A DNA stretch of 64,000 nucleotides from Okapia johnstoni (lineage: Eukaryota; Chordata; Mammalia; Artiodactyla; Giraffidae). Position numbers and translations under genes: made by a program. Location of the stretch: assembly GCA_024291935.2 (NCBI GenBank), contig CM044317.1, forward strand, positions 65,462,730 to 65,526,729, given 5' to 3'. The notes under the pieces were generated by a model that did no database searches, had not been told where the DNA came from, and saw nothing but the letters and a program-made list of their open reading frames with translations. Below are positions 22,324 through 33,049 of this stretch, piece by piece (the first letter of the stretch is position 1; every line of letters starts with the position of its first letter).

Positions 22324-24748
22324 CATTTCAGTTCAGTTCAGTCACTCAGTCGTGTCTGACTCTTTGTGACCCCATGGACTGCAGCACTCCAGGTTTCCCT
22401 GTCCATTACCAGCTCCCAGAACTTGCTCAAACTCATGCCCATTGAGTCAGTGATGCCATCCAACCATCTCATCCTCCGTCGTCCCCTTCTCCTCCTACCT
22501 TCAATCTTTCCTAGCATCGGGGTCTTTTCTAATGAGTCAACTCTTCACATCAGGTGGCCAAAGTATTGAAGTTTCAGCTTCAGCATCAGTCCTTATAATG
22601 AATATTCAGGACTGATTTTCTTCAGGATTGACTGGTTGGATCTCCTTTCAGTCCAAGGGACTCTCAAGAATCTTCTCTAATACCACAGTTCAAAAGCACC
22701 AATTCTTCGGTGCTCAGCTTTCTCTGTGATCCAACTCTCACATCCATACATGGCTACTGAAAAACCATAGCTTTGACTAGATGGACTTTGTTGGCAAGTA
22801 ATGTCTCTGCTTTTTAACATGCTTTCTAGGTTTGTTATAGCTTTTCTTTCAAGGAGCGCGTGTCTTTTAATTTCATGGCTGCAGTCACCATCTGCAATGA
22901 TTTTGGAGCCCAAGAAAATGAAGTCTGTAACTATTTCCATTGTTCCTCCATCTATTTGCCATGGAGTTATGGGACTGGGTGCCATGACCTTAGTTTTTTG
23001 AATATTGAGTTTTAAGCCAGCTTTTCACTCTCCTCTTTCAGTTTTATCAAGAGGCTCTTCAGTTCCTCTTCACTTTCTGCCATAAGGGTGGTGTCATCTG
23101 CCTATCTGAGGTTATTGATATTTCTCCCGGCAATCTTGATTCCAGCTTGTGCTTCCTCCAGCCCAGCATTTCACATGATGTACTCTGCATATAAGTTAAA
23201 TAAGCAGGGTGACAATATACAGCCTTGACATACTCTTTTCTCAATTTGGAACCAGTCTGTTGTTCCATGTTCAGTTCTAACTCTTTCTTCTTGACCTGCA
23301 TATAGATTTCTCAGGAGACAAGTAAGGTGGTCTGGTATCTCATCTCTTGAAGAATTTTCCACAGTTTGTTGCTGTCTACACAGTCAAAGGATTTGGCATA
23401 GTCAATAAAACAGAAGTAGATGTTTTTCTGGAATTCTCTTGCTTTCTCTGTGATCCAACAGATGTTGGCAATTTGATCTCTGTTTCCTCTGCCTTTTCTA
23501 AATCCAGTTTGAATATCTGGAATTTCATGGCTCATGTACTGTTGAAGCCTGGCTTGGAGAATTTTGAGCATTAATTTGCTAGCATGTGAGATGAGTGCAT
23601 TTGTGTGGTTGTTTGAACATTCTTTGGCATTGCCTTTCTTTGGGATTGGAACGAAAACTGACCTTTTCCAGTCCTGTGACCGTTGATGAGTTTTCCAGAT
23701 TTGCTGGCATATTGAGGGCAGCACTTTCACAGCATCATCTTTTAGGATTTGTAACAGCTCAACTGGAATTCCATCACCTCCATTAGCTTTGTTCATAGTG
23801 ATGCTTCCTAAGGCCCACTTGACTACACATTCCAGGATGTCTGGCTCTAGGTGAGTGATCACACCATCATGGTTAGCTCGGTCATGAAGATCTTTTTTGT
23901 ATAGTTCTGTGTATTCTTGCCCTCTTCTTAATATCTTCTGCTTCTGTTACATCCATATCATTTCTGTCCTTTATTGTGCCCATCTTTGAATGAAATATTC
24001 CCTTGGTATCTCTAAGTTTTTTGAAGATGTCTCTAGTATTTCCCATTTTATTGTTTTCTTCTATTTCTTTGCCCTGATCACTGTGGAAGGCTTTCTTATC
24101 TCTCCTTGCTATTCTCTGGAACTCTTCATTCAAATGGGTATATCATTCCTTTTCTCCTTTGCTTTTAGCTTCTCTTCTTTTCTCAGCCATTTGTAGGGCC
24201 TCCTCAGACTACATTTTCCCTTTTTGAATTTCTTTTTCTTGGGGAGGGTTTTAATCACCGCCTCCTGTACAATGTCATGAACCTCCATCCATAGTTCTTG
24301 AGGCACTCTGTCTATCAGATCTAATCCCTTGAATCTATTTGTCTCTTCCACTGTATAATGGTTAGGGATTTGATTTAGGTCATACCTGAATGGCCAAGTA
24401 GTTTTCCCTACTTTGTTCAAATTAAGTCTGAATTTGGCAATAAAGAGTTCATGATCTGAGCCACAGTCAGCTCCTGGTCTTGTTTTTGCTGACTGTATAG
24501 AGCTTCTCCATCTTTGACTGCAAAGAATATAATCAATCTGATTTTAGTATTGACCATCTGGTGATGTTCATGTGTAAAGTCTTCTCTTGTGTTGTTGGAA
24601 GAGGGTGTTTGCTATGACCAGTGAGTTCTCTTGGCAAAACTCTGTTAGCCTTTGCCCTGCTTTATTTTGTACTCCAAGGCCAAATTTGCCTGTTACTCCA
24701 GGTATCTCTTGACTTCCTACTTTTGCATTCTGGAATGTCATTCCATTC
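22324..24748 (-). mobile_element. BovB LINE (copy 3), longest in the window
   Basis: 2425 bp on the minus strand from the endonuclease part to the 3' end (at 22324). Flanked by CTGTCAGAAT at 22314-22323 and 24749-24758, which are the adjoining bases of the host L1. Confidence 0.95.
22330..24748 (-). pseudogene. BovB endonuclease-RT polyprotein, disrupted
   Basis: Minus strand, in order: the end of the APE-like endonuclease (24660-24570, QRLTEFCQENSLVIANTLFQ), the NQIDYI block, the SDH motif encoded at 24451-24459, the linker (24420-23882), then RT fingers and palm (23862-23311: AGFRKGR-like region and FIDYAKSFDCVD), then the remainder to the tail. Frames break repeatedly (ORFs 24130-24420, 23882-24133, 23311-23862, 23171-23362, 22677-22985). 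The catalytic YADD has lost its tyrosine: the codon is TAG at 23102-23104, a stop in the active site. Confidence 0.9.
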
Positions 24749-25639
24749 CTGTCAGAATGGCTATCATCGAAAAGACAAGAATCCACAAGTATTAATAAAG
24801 ATGTTGAGGAAAGGGAACCATTGTGCATTATTCATTGGAATGTAAATTGAAGCAACCACTATGAAAAACAGTACAGAGTTTCCTCAGAAAACTAAAAACG
24901 TAAGTGCCATAAGATCCTCCAATTCCACTTGTACCATATTATTCAGCAATTTATTCGAAGAAAACAAAAATACCATTTCAAAAAGGTATATGTACTTATA
25001 GGTTCATTGCGGCACTACTTACATTAGCCAAGAAATGGAAGGAATCTAAATGTCCACCCATAAATGGATAAATAAGATGTGGTATATATATAGAATGAAC
25101 TATGACTCAGCCCTAAAAAGAATGAAATCTTGCCATTTCTATCACTATGGATGGATTAGGAAGGTATTATGCTAACTGAAATATGACAGAGGGAAAAATA
25201 CCATATGATTTTACTTATGTTTGGAATCCAAAAACAAAGCAAATGAACAAGTAAGACAAACAAAACAGAAAGAGAGTCATAGATAGAAAGAACTAGTGGT
25301 TGCCTGAGGATGGAGGAGGTAAGGAACGGATGAAATATGTAACGGGATTAAGAGGTACAAACTTCTAGCTATAAGATAGATAAGTCATGGGGATGTAATG
25401 TTCACATAAGGAAAAAAGTCAGTGATATTGTAACAGCTTTGTATGGTGATGATAACTGGTCTTACTGTATTGATCATTTTATAATGTACAAAAATATCAA
25501 ATCAATATTGTATATCTGAAAATAACATAATATAGTATATTAATTAAAACTCAATTTAAAAAGATGTACAAGGAATTTATATAAAAACGTTGAGAAGAAA
25601 TGAAAGCAGACTTAAATACATAAATGAAAATCATTCCAT

Positions 25640-26830
25640 ATTGTAGATTAGGAGAGTCATTATTGTAAAGGTGACGAATCTCCACAATTGATCTAGAGGC
25701 TCAGTGAAAACTTAATCAAAATTGTAGTGAGGTGTTTTTCTAAAAATGAACAAGTTGGCTTTTAATTACTTATGGAAATGCAGAGGTCTAAGAACAGTCA
25801 AGACAATACTGAAGAACAAAGGTAGGCAAGTTACAATACCGGATTTTAATATTTACTAGGAAGTTATAGTGACTAAGACAATGTTGTATTGTTTGGAAGA
25901 TAAATAGGTTAAATAGTCAAAATTCCAGAAATAGACCTACCAATATATGGTTATGTGATATATGATAATGTTGATATGGCAGTGACGAGAGAAAAGAATA
26001 GTCATTTTATTAAATAAAATGGTTCAATTGCATACCCACATGGAAAAAAGTAAAAATGATGCTTTATGTCATGCACAAAAATCAAATTCAGATGGATTTT
26101 CTGTCTAAATGAAGATAAGATAATAAAGCTCACAGAAGATAACAAAGGAGAATGTATTCATGGAGTTGGCAGAGAGTTCTTAAAAAAGACACAAAAAGCA
26201 CTAGACATACAGGGAAAGATTGGAATTCACTAAAATAACAGAAATGCACACAGGTAGGGGAATGAATAGGCAAACCACCGTGAAAGAGTATATTTTCAAT
26301 ACATATATTTAACAAAGAACTCATATCCTCAGTATAAAAGCAACATACAAGTTAGTGAGAAAATGATGGGTAACCTGATTTAAAAATGTGCATAGACAGA
26401 ACATGCATTTGAAAAAAGAGGATATCCAAATGATCAGTCAACAAAGGGCAACTAAATTGTAGAATATTAGTAAAATGAATAATATACAGCAGTAAGAATA
26501 GAGGAATTACTGTTACATGCAACAATATTGATGAATTTCACAAGCATCATTTGATTGGAAGAAACCAGACAAAATAAGATGTGAACTGTAAAAGTGCCGT
26601 TATATAAAGTTCAAGAATGTAACTGATGTCAAAGAAGTGATTACCTTTGGGGAGGCTTACTGATGGAGAGGAAGCACAAGGAAGGATTCTGAGGTGTTGG
26701 TAATATTTCATCTTTTGATCTGGATGGTAGCTACACATATGTGTTCACTTTATGAAAACTGAGTTTGACACGTGATTTGTTGCCTTTTCTATGCACATGT
26801 TCAACTATAATAAAGAGAAAACTTAAAAAA
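25640..26830 (+). mobile_element. Old L1M fossil
   Basis: Sense L1 sequence more diverged than the preceding one: 'caattgatctagaggctc', 'atggaaatgcagaggtcta' and 'atggatgg'-type blocks, running to an A-rich end near 26830. Numerous stops. It is either a second L1 or a more decayed insertion site of the first. Confidence 0.6.
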
Positions 26831-27084
26831 ATGAGATGAGGTAACATCCAAATGCAAAGCTGAACTTAAATTAGATCCTGACGGTATGTTTTCGGGACAA
26901 TATAGAAAATTTAATTATCGTGTAGCTATTAGGTCACATTAAAACACTCAGTTTTTTGAGGCATAATGGTATTATGGTCTTTAAGGAGAACACTTTAGTT
27001 TCTATTAGGTATGAACTGCAGCAATTATGAATAAAATGCCACGATGTTGGCAGCGTATTTTCAAATGGCTTAGTAAAATAAACA

Positions 27085-27297
27085 TAGTGAAAGTGTTGCT
27101 CGCTCACTTGTGTCTGACTCTTTGAGATCCCATGGACTGTAGCCGGCCAGGGTCCTCTGTTGATGGAATTCTCTAGGAAAGAATACTGCAGCGGGTTGCC
27201 ATTTCCTTCTCCAGGGGATCTTCCCAATCCAGGGACCGAACCTGAGTCTCCCACATTGCAGGCAGATTCTTTACTGTCTGAGCCACCAGGGAAACCC
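27085..27297 (-). mobile_element. Bov-tA SINE
   Basis: Complete reverse-complement element. Flanked by TAAAATAAACA (27074-27084) and TAAAACAAATA (27298-27308), 9/11 match. Confidence 0.9.
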
Positions 27298-27308
27298 TAA
27301 AACAAATA

Positions 27309-27888
27309 TATACACATATGTAAATATAGGCTTGATGTATGTAAATGTGCATGTTGATAAAGCAAATATGGTAATATGTTAACAAAAATATTAACAATTG
27401 TTGAATTTAGGCAGTAGGAATACTTATGATCAATGTATCAGTCTTTCAATTTTTATGTTTAAAAATATTTATCATAGTAAATTGAGTGGGGGAGCTCCTA
27501 AAGCATTGGTTAATTTTTGTTGAGCTACATGGAGCTTGTGGGTTGGCGTCCTGTCCAATGACTCGACAAGTCAGAGCAATGTGTAATGTTTTCTGAGTCC
27601 TCCCAATTGTGCTAGCTCATTGTACATTCCCTGGAGACAGGAGATAAGACCCAGCCCAGCTGCTGCCTTGTTTGGCCACTCACACCATCAGAGGTCAGGT
27701 AGCCCCTCCCGGCTTCTTACTCACCACTCTCCCTTGGCCCTGCCTTCTCTCCTTGGGTACTGCCTTGACTTTTCTTCAGCCCCTTCTCGTGGCCACACAC
27801 AGTTGACTTTCATTGTTTTGGTACCAGGAAAGAAGAAACAAGGAAACTGAACAAATATATCACCCCAATACACTGGTTTTAGTTCTTG
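27309..27888. other. Unassigned sequence
   Basis: No family recognised. 27640-27800 is pyrimidine-rich with short ORFs on both strands. Confidence 0.4.
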
Positions 27889-27989
27889 TTGTTTAGTTGC
27901 TAAGTCATGTCTGACTCTCTTGTGACCCCATGGATAGTAGCTGGCAAGGCTACACCTCTGTCCATGGGATTTCCCAGGCAAGAAAACTG
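27889..27989 (-). mobile_element. Bov-A/BovB 3'-tail fragment
   Basis: Reverse-complement tail 'gttgctaagtcatgtctgac' to 'cccaggcaagaaaactgg'. It has no head, and the sequence beyond is unrelated. Confidence 0.8.
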
Positions 27990-28530
27990 GAAATACATTG
28001 GAGGAGACTCTAGTAGAGCAAAATTAAAACAATTCCTCTGTAGGAAGCAAGAGCTTGCAACACTGAAGCCAAGAACTGAGCTCTCCACCACAGGTGAAAC
28101 ATGTATATATTCTCAAATTGCCCTGTTAGAAGAGGAACCCCAGGCAGAGTCATATGTGATCCAGCTGTATCAGAGCAGAAGGATGAAAGTATGGAAGACA
28201 GTCTTTCTGTAAAGGAGAGAAAATCCCTATTACTTATAAGAGGCAGAATGAGGGTTACGCAGAGGAGACAAGACACCGGCCGGCTGCCTCTGAAACGTTA
28301 ATGGAGCGCTGCAAGGTGTGAGCAGACAAAACCCTTGCCTCTTGCGAAGGTGCCGTGGCAAAAAGAGGAAAGGCTTCAGTACTGAGATCTTGCAACGTAA
28401 GTACAGAGGTCCTGCCTGCAAGTATGAGATTGTTTATTCATCCTAATTTCTCCTATATGCTACTGAAAAACACCAATAAAAGAGTTCACCCAATAAAAAT
28501 AACACTTTGATGCCCACCCTTCACTCTGTT
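27990..28530. other. Unassigned sequence
   Basis: Contains a small CpG-containing stretch (28255-28350) and a donor-like CAACGTAAGTAC at 28394-28405. Without an acceptor or convincing frame I do not call an exon. Confidence 0.35.
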
Positions 28531-28532
28531 CT

Positions 28533-28710
28533 TTTTTTTTTTCGATGTGGATCATTTTTAAATTCTTTATTGAATTTGTTACAATATTGCTTCTGTTTTG
28601 GTTTTTTGGCCACAAGGTATGTGGGATCTTGGCTCCCTAACCAGGGATAGAACCCATACCCCTTGCATTGGAAGGCGAAGTCTCAACCACTGGACCACCA
28701 GGGAAGTCCC
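28533..28710 (-). mobile_element. CHR-type SINE
   Basis: T-run (28532-28542), 'ggccacaaggtatgtgggat', 'ccctaaccagggatagaacc' and 'ctggaccaccagggaagtcc': a cetartiodactyl tRNA-Glu-derived SINE in reverse orientation. Confidence 0.85.
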
Positions 28711-28732
28711 CTTCATGCAGTTTTAAAAATTT

Positions 28733-28945
28733 CAAGATAGACTTTGGAGCCAGCATGCCTTACCTTAAATTCAGGCTCTACTGCTTATTTATTAATGATA
28801 GGACTTTTATCCTTCTGTGTCTCCATTTTCTTATTTATCAAATGAGGGGTATTATCAGTATGTACCTTATGACTTGCTTTTATTTCTAAATTAGTTAATA
28901 TCAGTGTAAACTGCTTAGAGTGCTGCCTGACTTAGGCTAAGAGCC
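28733..28945 (+). repeat. MIR SINE
   Basis: 'gactttggagccagcatgcc', 'tgtgtctccattttcttatt' and 'aaactgcttagagtgctgcc' blocks in MIR order. Confidence 0.7.
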
Positions 28946-29059
28946 ATCACCTGCAGACCATGGTGGTGGTGATGAGGAGGAGGGGGTGAAGGTGGAGAAC
29001 TTCACGGGCACTATTGTCCCTTCGACAATTCTTTCTTACCTATTTCTATTTCTGAAACC

Positions 29060-29420
29060 ATCATTTCAGCCTCTGATCCCAAATCTGGGTGTCACTGTTG
29101 ACTCTGATTTTCTCTAGGATATCTGGAAATTAATCATTTGGTTGGCTAGTTCTGTTGACCTTTTTTTTTATGTTTATAGTATCTCTTACTTCATTATCAA
29201 GACCTTCACTCTAACTTGCTTCTTATCTGAACAATTGGCAGTGACCTCTTGGTCTTGCTGTCCTTCTAGTGCCCTCCACTCCATTATGTCTGCACAACAG
29301 CATCAGCCTGGGTGATGTCAAAGGCTGTTCAAAACCTTTCAGTGGCTGCTCATTTGCCTGTCAACTAAGCAAATATTCTTTAATCCAACATCTGGGGCCT
29401 TGGGAAATTCTGACCTGCAT
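29060..29420 (+). repeat. L2 LINE 3' region
   Basis: 'tgggtgtcactgttgactc' and, later, 'aaacctttcagtggctgctc' followed by a 'ctttaatccaacatctgggg' type block resemble L2. Strongly decayed. Confidence 0.45.
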
Positions 29421-29499
29421 TTCTACACTTAATTTGTTTTGTTTATTGATGTTCACTGAATGCTCTATTCAAACTAGATTTTCAGTTACCTGACCCGTC

Positions 29500-29668
29500 T
29501 CAGTTTCAGATTGTGCTGCTTTGAGCCATATGGTCTTGGGCAATTAACCGGAGTTTCAGTTTCTTCTTTTGTAAAATGGTGATAATAATAGATCCTACTT
29601 GGCAGTGTGGTTGTGTAGATTACAGGAGCTATTGTCTGTAAAGGCTTAGCACAGTTCCTAATACAAGA
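29500..29668 (+). repeat. MIR SINE
   Basis: 'ggtcttgggcaattaaccgg', 'cttcttttgtaaaatggtga' and 'ggcttagcacagttcctaat' in order. Confidence 0.75.
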
Positions 29669-29671
29669 GTG

Positions 29672-29788
29672 CATGCGTGAGTGTTAAGTCACGTCAGTCG
29701 TGTCCGACTCTTTGTGACCCCACGGACTGTAGCCTACCAGGCTCCTCTGTCCATGGGATTCTCAAGTCAGGAATACTGGAGTGGGCTC
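29672..29788 (-). mobile_element. Bov-A type SINE fragment
   Basis: Reverse-complement tail only: 'gtcacgtcagtcgtgtccga' to 'ggaatactggagtgggctcg'. It is head-less, abutting unrelated sequence. Confidence 0.85.
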
Positions 29789-30960
29789 GCAGCAAATGCC
29801 AGTCATGAGGATATTGTTAATGTCGGTTTTTTACATAAATGTTCTCCACCTTTTTACTTTGGACAAAACACTAGCCATCTCCAAGTCTTAAGTCTTCTCA
29901 AACTCCATTTATAGCATATTTTCTTACTCCCTCCAACCAGTTACCTTTGCTCCTTCCTCTGAACCCTCATGTGCTATTTCCTTTGGAACTTATATTTTTC
30001 CACATCCTACAATCATTTTTGACTTTTAAAAACCTTTCCTGCAGCCATCCTCACTCAAAACCCTCACAACAAAAACTCCCAAACACAATTTATCCTTTGA
30101 AGAAAGGATCACAGCTTAACTCATCTTTGCATCCTCTGAAATATCCTACATGATCACATCTTTTGATGCCCCTTTAATTGATAATTTAAGTTTAATTGAG
30201 AAATTCAGTTTGCTGGATTACCTGTCAAAACTACTAGAAACCTTTATTTTGAGACGATAGCCATAGAACGAGTGTTAACTATTTTCTTAGGTCCCAATCT
30301 CCTATAGGGGACCTTTTAATAGGAAGGTCTACCCTAGGACAACCGTAAAATTGTGTTGTCCAAAATCCATCAAGAAAATTTTCATATTTTATATTTCTCT
30401 GTTAAGAGATAAAGATTAATCAACTTGAGAAACTAGAACATTATTGATACTCCTTTATACATACTGGGGCTGGTGGAAGGACGGTGCTAAACATTTTTCA
30501 GTGTTTAAGCTGTGAAGCTTGCCGTCTGATCCTGTTTTTTAAATTCTTTCCCAAAGAGGAAATTTGCTCAAGCTTAGCTTTTTTTTTTTCTTCCTTTATT
30601 CTTCAGTATGGTCATGTTTTTCACTTGAGTGTGAGGCAGTGGAAATGTCGATTCACAACCTCAGAAGTTCTCTGGGTGAAATTTGAAACTGGTCTCTGAA
30701 CACAGAGGGCAGGGAGGCCCTGAAGAAGGTGGCAGTTCACTCCCGATTAGTGGTGGCAGGTTTAGGAAGCAAGGGAACTTCATTCCGGGCTTGTCTTAGG
30801 TGGCCACAGGATGACCAGAAGATCTCTGCACCCCCACCCAGTCAGAATCTTAAAAATTTACACTGAAGCCTTAACTGGGCTCAGTCTCTTATACTGTTCG
30901 TATGGTGTCAAAAGCATGTTACTCTCTCAAGGCTTCTCCATGAAATAGCACAGTACTGTG
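29789..30960. other. Unassigned sequence
   Basis: No gene or repeat family recognised. T-run near 30581-30590. The 71-codon plus frame at 30484-30699 is not recognised. Confidence 0.4.
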
Positions 30961-30970
30961 GGCTCTGTGG

Positions 30971-31191
30971 TTAGGTTAGGTTAGTGAAGTCGCTCAGTTG
31001 TGTCTGACTCTTTGCCACCCCGTGGACTGTAGCCTACTAGGCTCCTCTGTCCATTGGATGTTCCAGGCAAGAGTACTGGAGTGGTTTGCCATTTCCTTCT
31101 CCAAAGGATTTTCCTGACCCAGGGATCGAACCCAGGTCTCCCGCATTGTAGGCGGACACTTCACCGTCTGAGCCACCAGGGAAGTCCCGGT
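30971..31191 (-). mobile_element. Bov-tA SINE with GGTTA-repeat tail
   Basis: Complete reverse-complement element whose 3' tail has become three GGTTA-type units (30969-30984). Flanked by GGCTCTGTGG at 30961-30970 and 31192-31201. Confidence 0.93.
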
Positions 31192-31315
31192 GGCTCTGTG
31201 GATAGCACATAATTCCAAGGTCAAGGGAGGGAGTGAGGAGCCTCTGCTGGGGTCAATGGGCGGTCATGACCTCTCGATGACCTCCTCCAACATGGTCCAC
31301 CCTTGTGACTGGCTC

Positions 31316-31561
31316 CTACAACTCCATATAGCATCCTGCCTCCACAATGTGCCCTGAGTTATCAGCAGGGGGTTTCAGTAGCCTGGAGGCAGCTCGTTTG
31401 ATGGCAGTCTGGCTGCCCCGGAGGCAGATGCCATAGCAGCAACAGAAGCACATGCAAGAGAAAACACAGATCAAGGTAATACTTCCCAAAATAAGAGTTT
31501 TTTTTCCACCAAGAGCATCAGGATCCAAACATTGATTTATTAAAGTCCCATAGCCTGGGGG
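31316..31561 (-). CDS. Unrecognised ORF with one transmembrane segment
   Basis: 81 codons are open on the minus strand between TGA (31562-31564) and TAG (31316-31318). The middle is a clear membrane segment (TLILGSITLICVFSCMCFCC) with a run of cysteines at its inner edge, followed by a basic tail (SQTAIKRAASRLLKPP), as in a single-pass protein. There is no ATG before the hydrophobic part; the frame could be a terminal exon. No upstream acceptor with a good pyrimidine tract was found, so it may be a relic. It lies in a repeat-poor stretch, and nothing I know matches it. Confidence 0.3.
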   Translation of the reverse strand, partial: PPGYGTLINQCLDPDALGGKKTLILGSITLICVFSCMCFCCCYGICLRGSQTAIKRAASRLLKPPADNSGHIVEAGCYMEL

Positions 31562-31756
31562 TCAGATCACGAGGGATAGTGTTGGAGGAGGTCGTTGACA
31601 AGAAGTGATTGTTGTGTGACCTGAGAGCCGGACCTGGGCAATCAGAGGCATCTCGTCTCCTTCTGTCCTGGGACTGTACGTCCTGCCCACCGTTTCCACA
31701 GTAGAAGCTGTTTTCATGGATGCAGCCTTGGTAGAATAAGGTGTCCTAGAGACCAT
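31518..31756 (-). CDS. Unrecognised open frames upstream of the transmembrane ORF
   Basis: Two overlapping minus-strand frames are open. Frame A (31562-31756) starts with ATG, shares the frame of the transmembrane ORF and is separated from it by a single TGA; it contains TVETVGRTYSPRTEGDEMPL. Frame B (31518-31745, 75 codons) contains CGNGGQDVQSQDRRRRDASD, a cysteine followed by a polybasic (furin-like) motif. A one-base shift links frame B to the transmembrane frame near the A8 run (31498-31505). Either may be the true reading of a decayed gene. No family assigned. Confidence 0.22.
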
Positions 31757-31761
31757 CTGGC

Positions 31762-32221
31762 TGCTACACGTGACTGAACTCTGCTAAGCCGTCTACATAA
31801 AAGTTTTACCATTCAGGTGGGTTGCGGGAGAAGTCCAAGCTGAGCCTCATATGTAAGTTCCCTTACATATTAAACCCACCACCTACCAATTTGGAGTCAC
31901 CTGCCTCTTTCTCTGATCTTGCCCTGCCCGGGATATCTTGAGAACCAACAGGGAAGAGTAAGGAATAAAGAGGATCCCTTTTCCTGGGAAGATACTCTAA
32001 ACTACATTCCCTTGCCTACACCCTGAAAAGTCTCAGCTGCAGAGAGCTGCTAATTCCAGGGTTCAGGGGAAAAGCAACATCCTTGTTCAAGCCAAAGCAG
32101 GAACTCTTTCTCTGGGTGGGCTCTTCACTAGGTCCCTGGACTGGACTTTGGGTTCCCTGGAGCACTTTTAAGCAAACCAGACTGCTCAGGCAAAGTTTTG
32201 AAAAACCGATTTGGTAAAACA
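31762..32221. other. Repeat-free spacer between divergent candidate ORFs
   Basis: Separates the minus-strand ATG at 31756 from the plus-strand ATG at 32222. No SINE or LINE, no CpG island and no clear TATA box. Confidence 0.4.
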
Positions 32222-32309
32222 ATGAAGGATGCATTTGTGTTCGGATTTACATTTTTAATGATATCCTTCTGTACATTGTATTTCCAAGAATCCGTGCCCC
32301 ATAAACTGG
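32222..32309 (+). CDS. Candidate first coding exon with signal peptide
   Basis: ATG (A at -3) opens 29 codons plus one base, ending at a strong GTAAGT donor (32310-32315). The sequence starts MKDAFVFGFTFLMISFC, with a hydrophobic core of about 14 residues and then a polar stretch (QESVPHKL): the layout of a secretory signal peptide. The phase-1 exon end right after a signal peptide is common in small secreted proteins. A Bov-tA SINE (32415-32634) lies in the inferred 562-bp intron. The gene is not recognised and expression is unknown. Confidence 0.4.
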
Positions 32310-32414
32310 GTAAGTGAGGACAAATTGGGCTCAGACTAAGGAAGTTGTTGCAGATTCAAGGTCTGGTGATTAGAAACTCTTCATGTTAGGACTAGGGGAT
32401 TGTTTATGCTGTAT

Positions 32415-32634
32415 CTGGCTTCCTAGGTGGCTCAGACAGTAAAGAATCTGCCTGCAATACAGGAGACCCGGGTTTGATCACTGGGTCAGCAAGATCCCTT
32501 GGAGGGGGAAATGGCAACCCACTCCAGTACTCTTGCCTGGAAAATCCCATGGACAGAGGAGCCTGGCAGGCTACAGTCCATGGGGTGGCAAAGAGTTGGA
32601 CATGACTGAGTGAGCATGTACACTGAGCAAACAC
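32415..32634 (+). mobile_element. Bov-tA SINE
   Basis: Head 'taggtggctcagacagtaaa' to tail 'acatgactgagtgagcatg'. Flanked by GCTGTAT at 32408-32414 and 32635-32641. Confidence 0.92.
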
Positions 32635-32871
32635 GCTGTATTCATTGCAGAAAGGCTGGGCCACAGCATCTCTTACCTAGATCTGCTACAGACTCATGAT
32701 TGAAAATTGCTGACTTCCACAGGTAATAGAACCTCTTTAAAGATATCTTTCTAATGTATTTACTTTCCAGACAGTCAAATGCCAGCCTGCTAACAGATGA
32801 GTTGTTTGTACTTTAAAAGTTTACTGTTCCAGTTAGGACATTCTTGATGGCATTTTATATTCTCTTTGCAG

Positions 32872-33049
32872 TGCAGCCAGCTGATTCATGCTGTATTCTG
32901 AAGGTTATGAGTCTCCATGTGATATTAAGAACTGTACATCTGAACCATTAAAGAAGAAGTGTATAAAATGCAGTGTGGCTCAGTGGAACTATATGAACCA
33001 GAAGTATTTCATTTTATGCCCTGGCTCTAGCTGTATTTGTAGCTTTTGA
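32872..33049 (+). CDS. Candidate second exon, cysteine-rich, frame-broken
   Basis: A textbook acceptor precedes it (TTTTATATTCTCTTTGCAG ending 32871). In the phase set by the exon at 32222-32309 it reads VQPADSCCILK; that frame then diverges and stops after 26 codons. From 32888 another frame (ATG at 32888, stop TGA 33047-33049, 53 codons) contains ESPCDIKNC, KKKCIKC and ILCPGSSCIC. Together there are nine cysteines in about 60 codons, far above chance for such AT-rich DNA. A one-base loss near 32900 would explain the shift, so this is likely a decayed or sequencing-shifted gene for a small disulphide-rich secreted peptide. Family not recognised. Confidence 0.35.

Larger units (their letters stand above)
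18430..25563 (+). mobile_element. Old L1, ORF2 to 3' end, with three nested insertions
   Basis: About 3.3 kb of L1 sequence remains after removing inserts at 19269-19494 (L1 end), 20239-21401 (BovB plus) and 22324-24748 (BovB minus). It includes the ORF2 stretch before the RT (18650-18800), RT blocks around 19690-19940 (the plus frame at 19686-19988 has GIEEKYLKLIKTVYEKP and KQGCPFLPLLFNTVLE, with FIDDM in the catalytic position) and the C-terminal and 3' UTR part to 25563. Many stops and frameshifts; a fossil. ORF1 and the 5' UTR are absent or unrecognisable. Confidence 0.85.

Noticed and set aside
28394..28405. Splice-donor-like CAACGTAAGTAC as an exon end
   Set aside because: No convincing acceptor or coding-like frame upstream.
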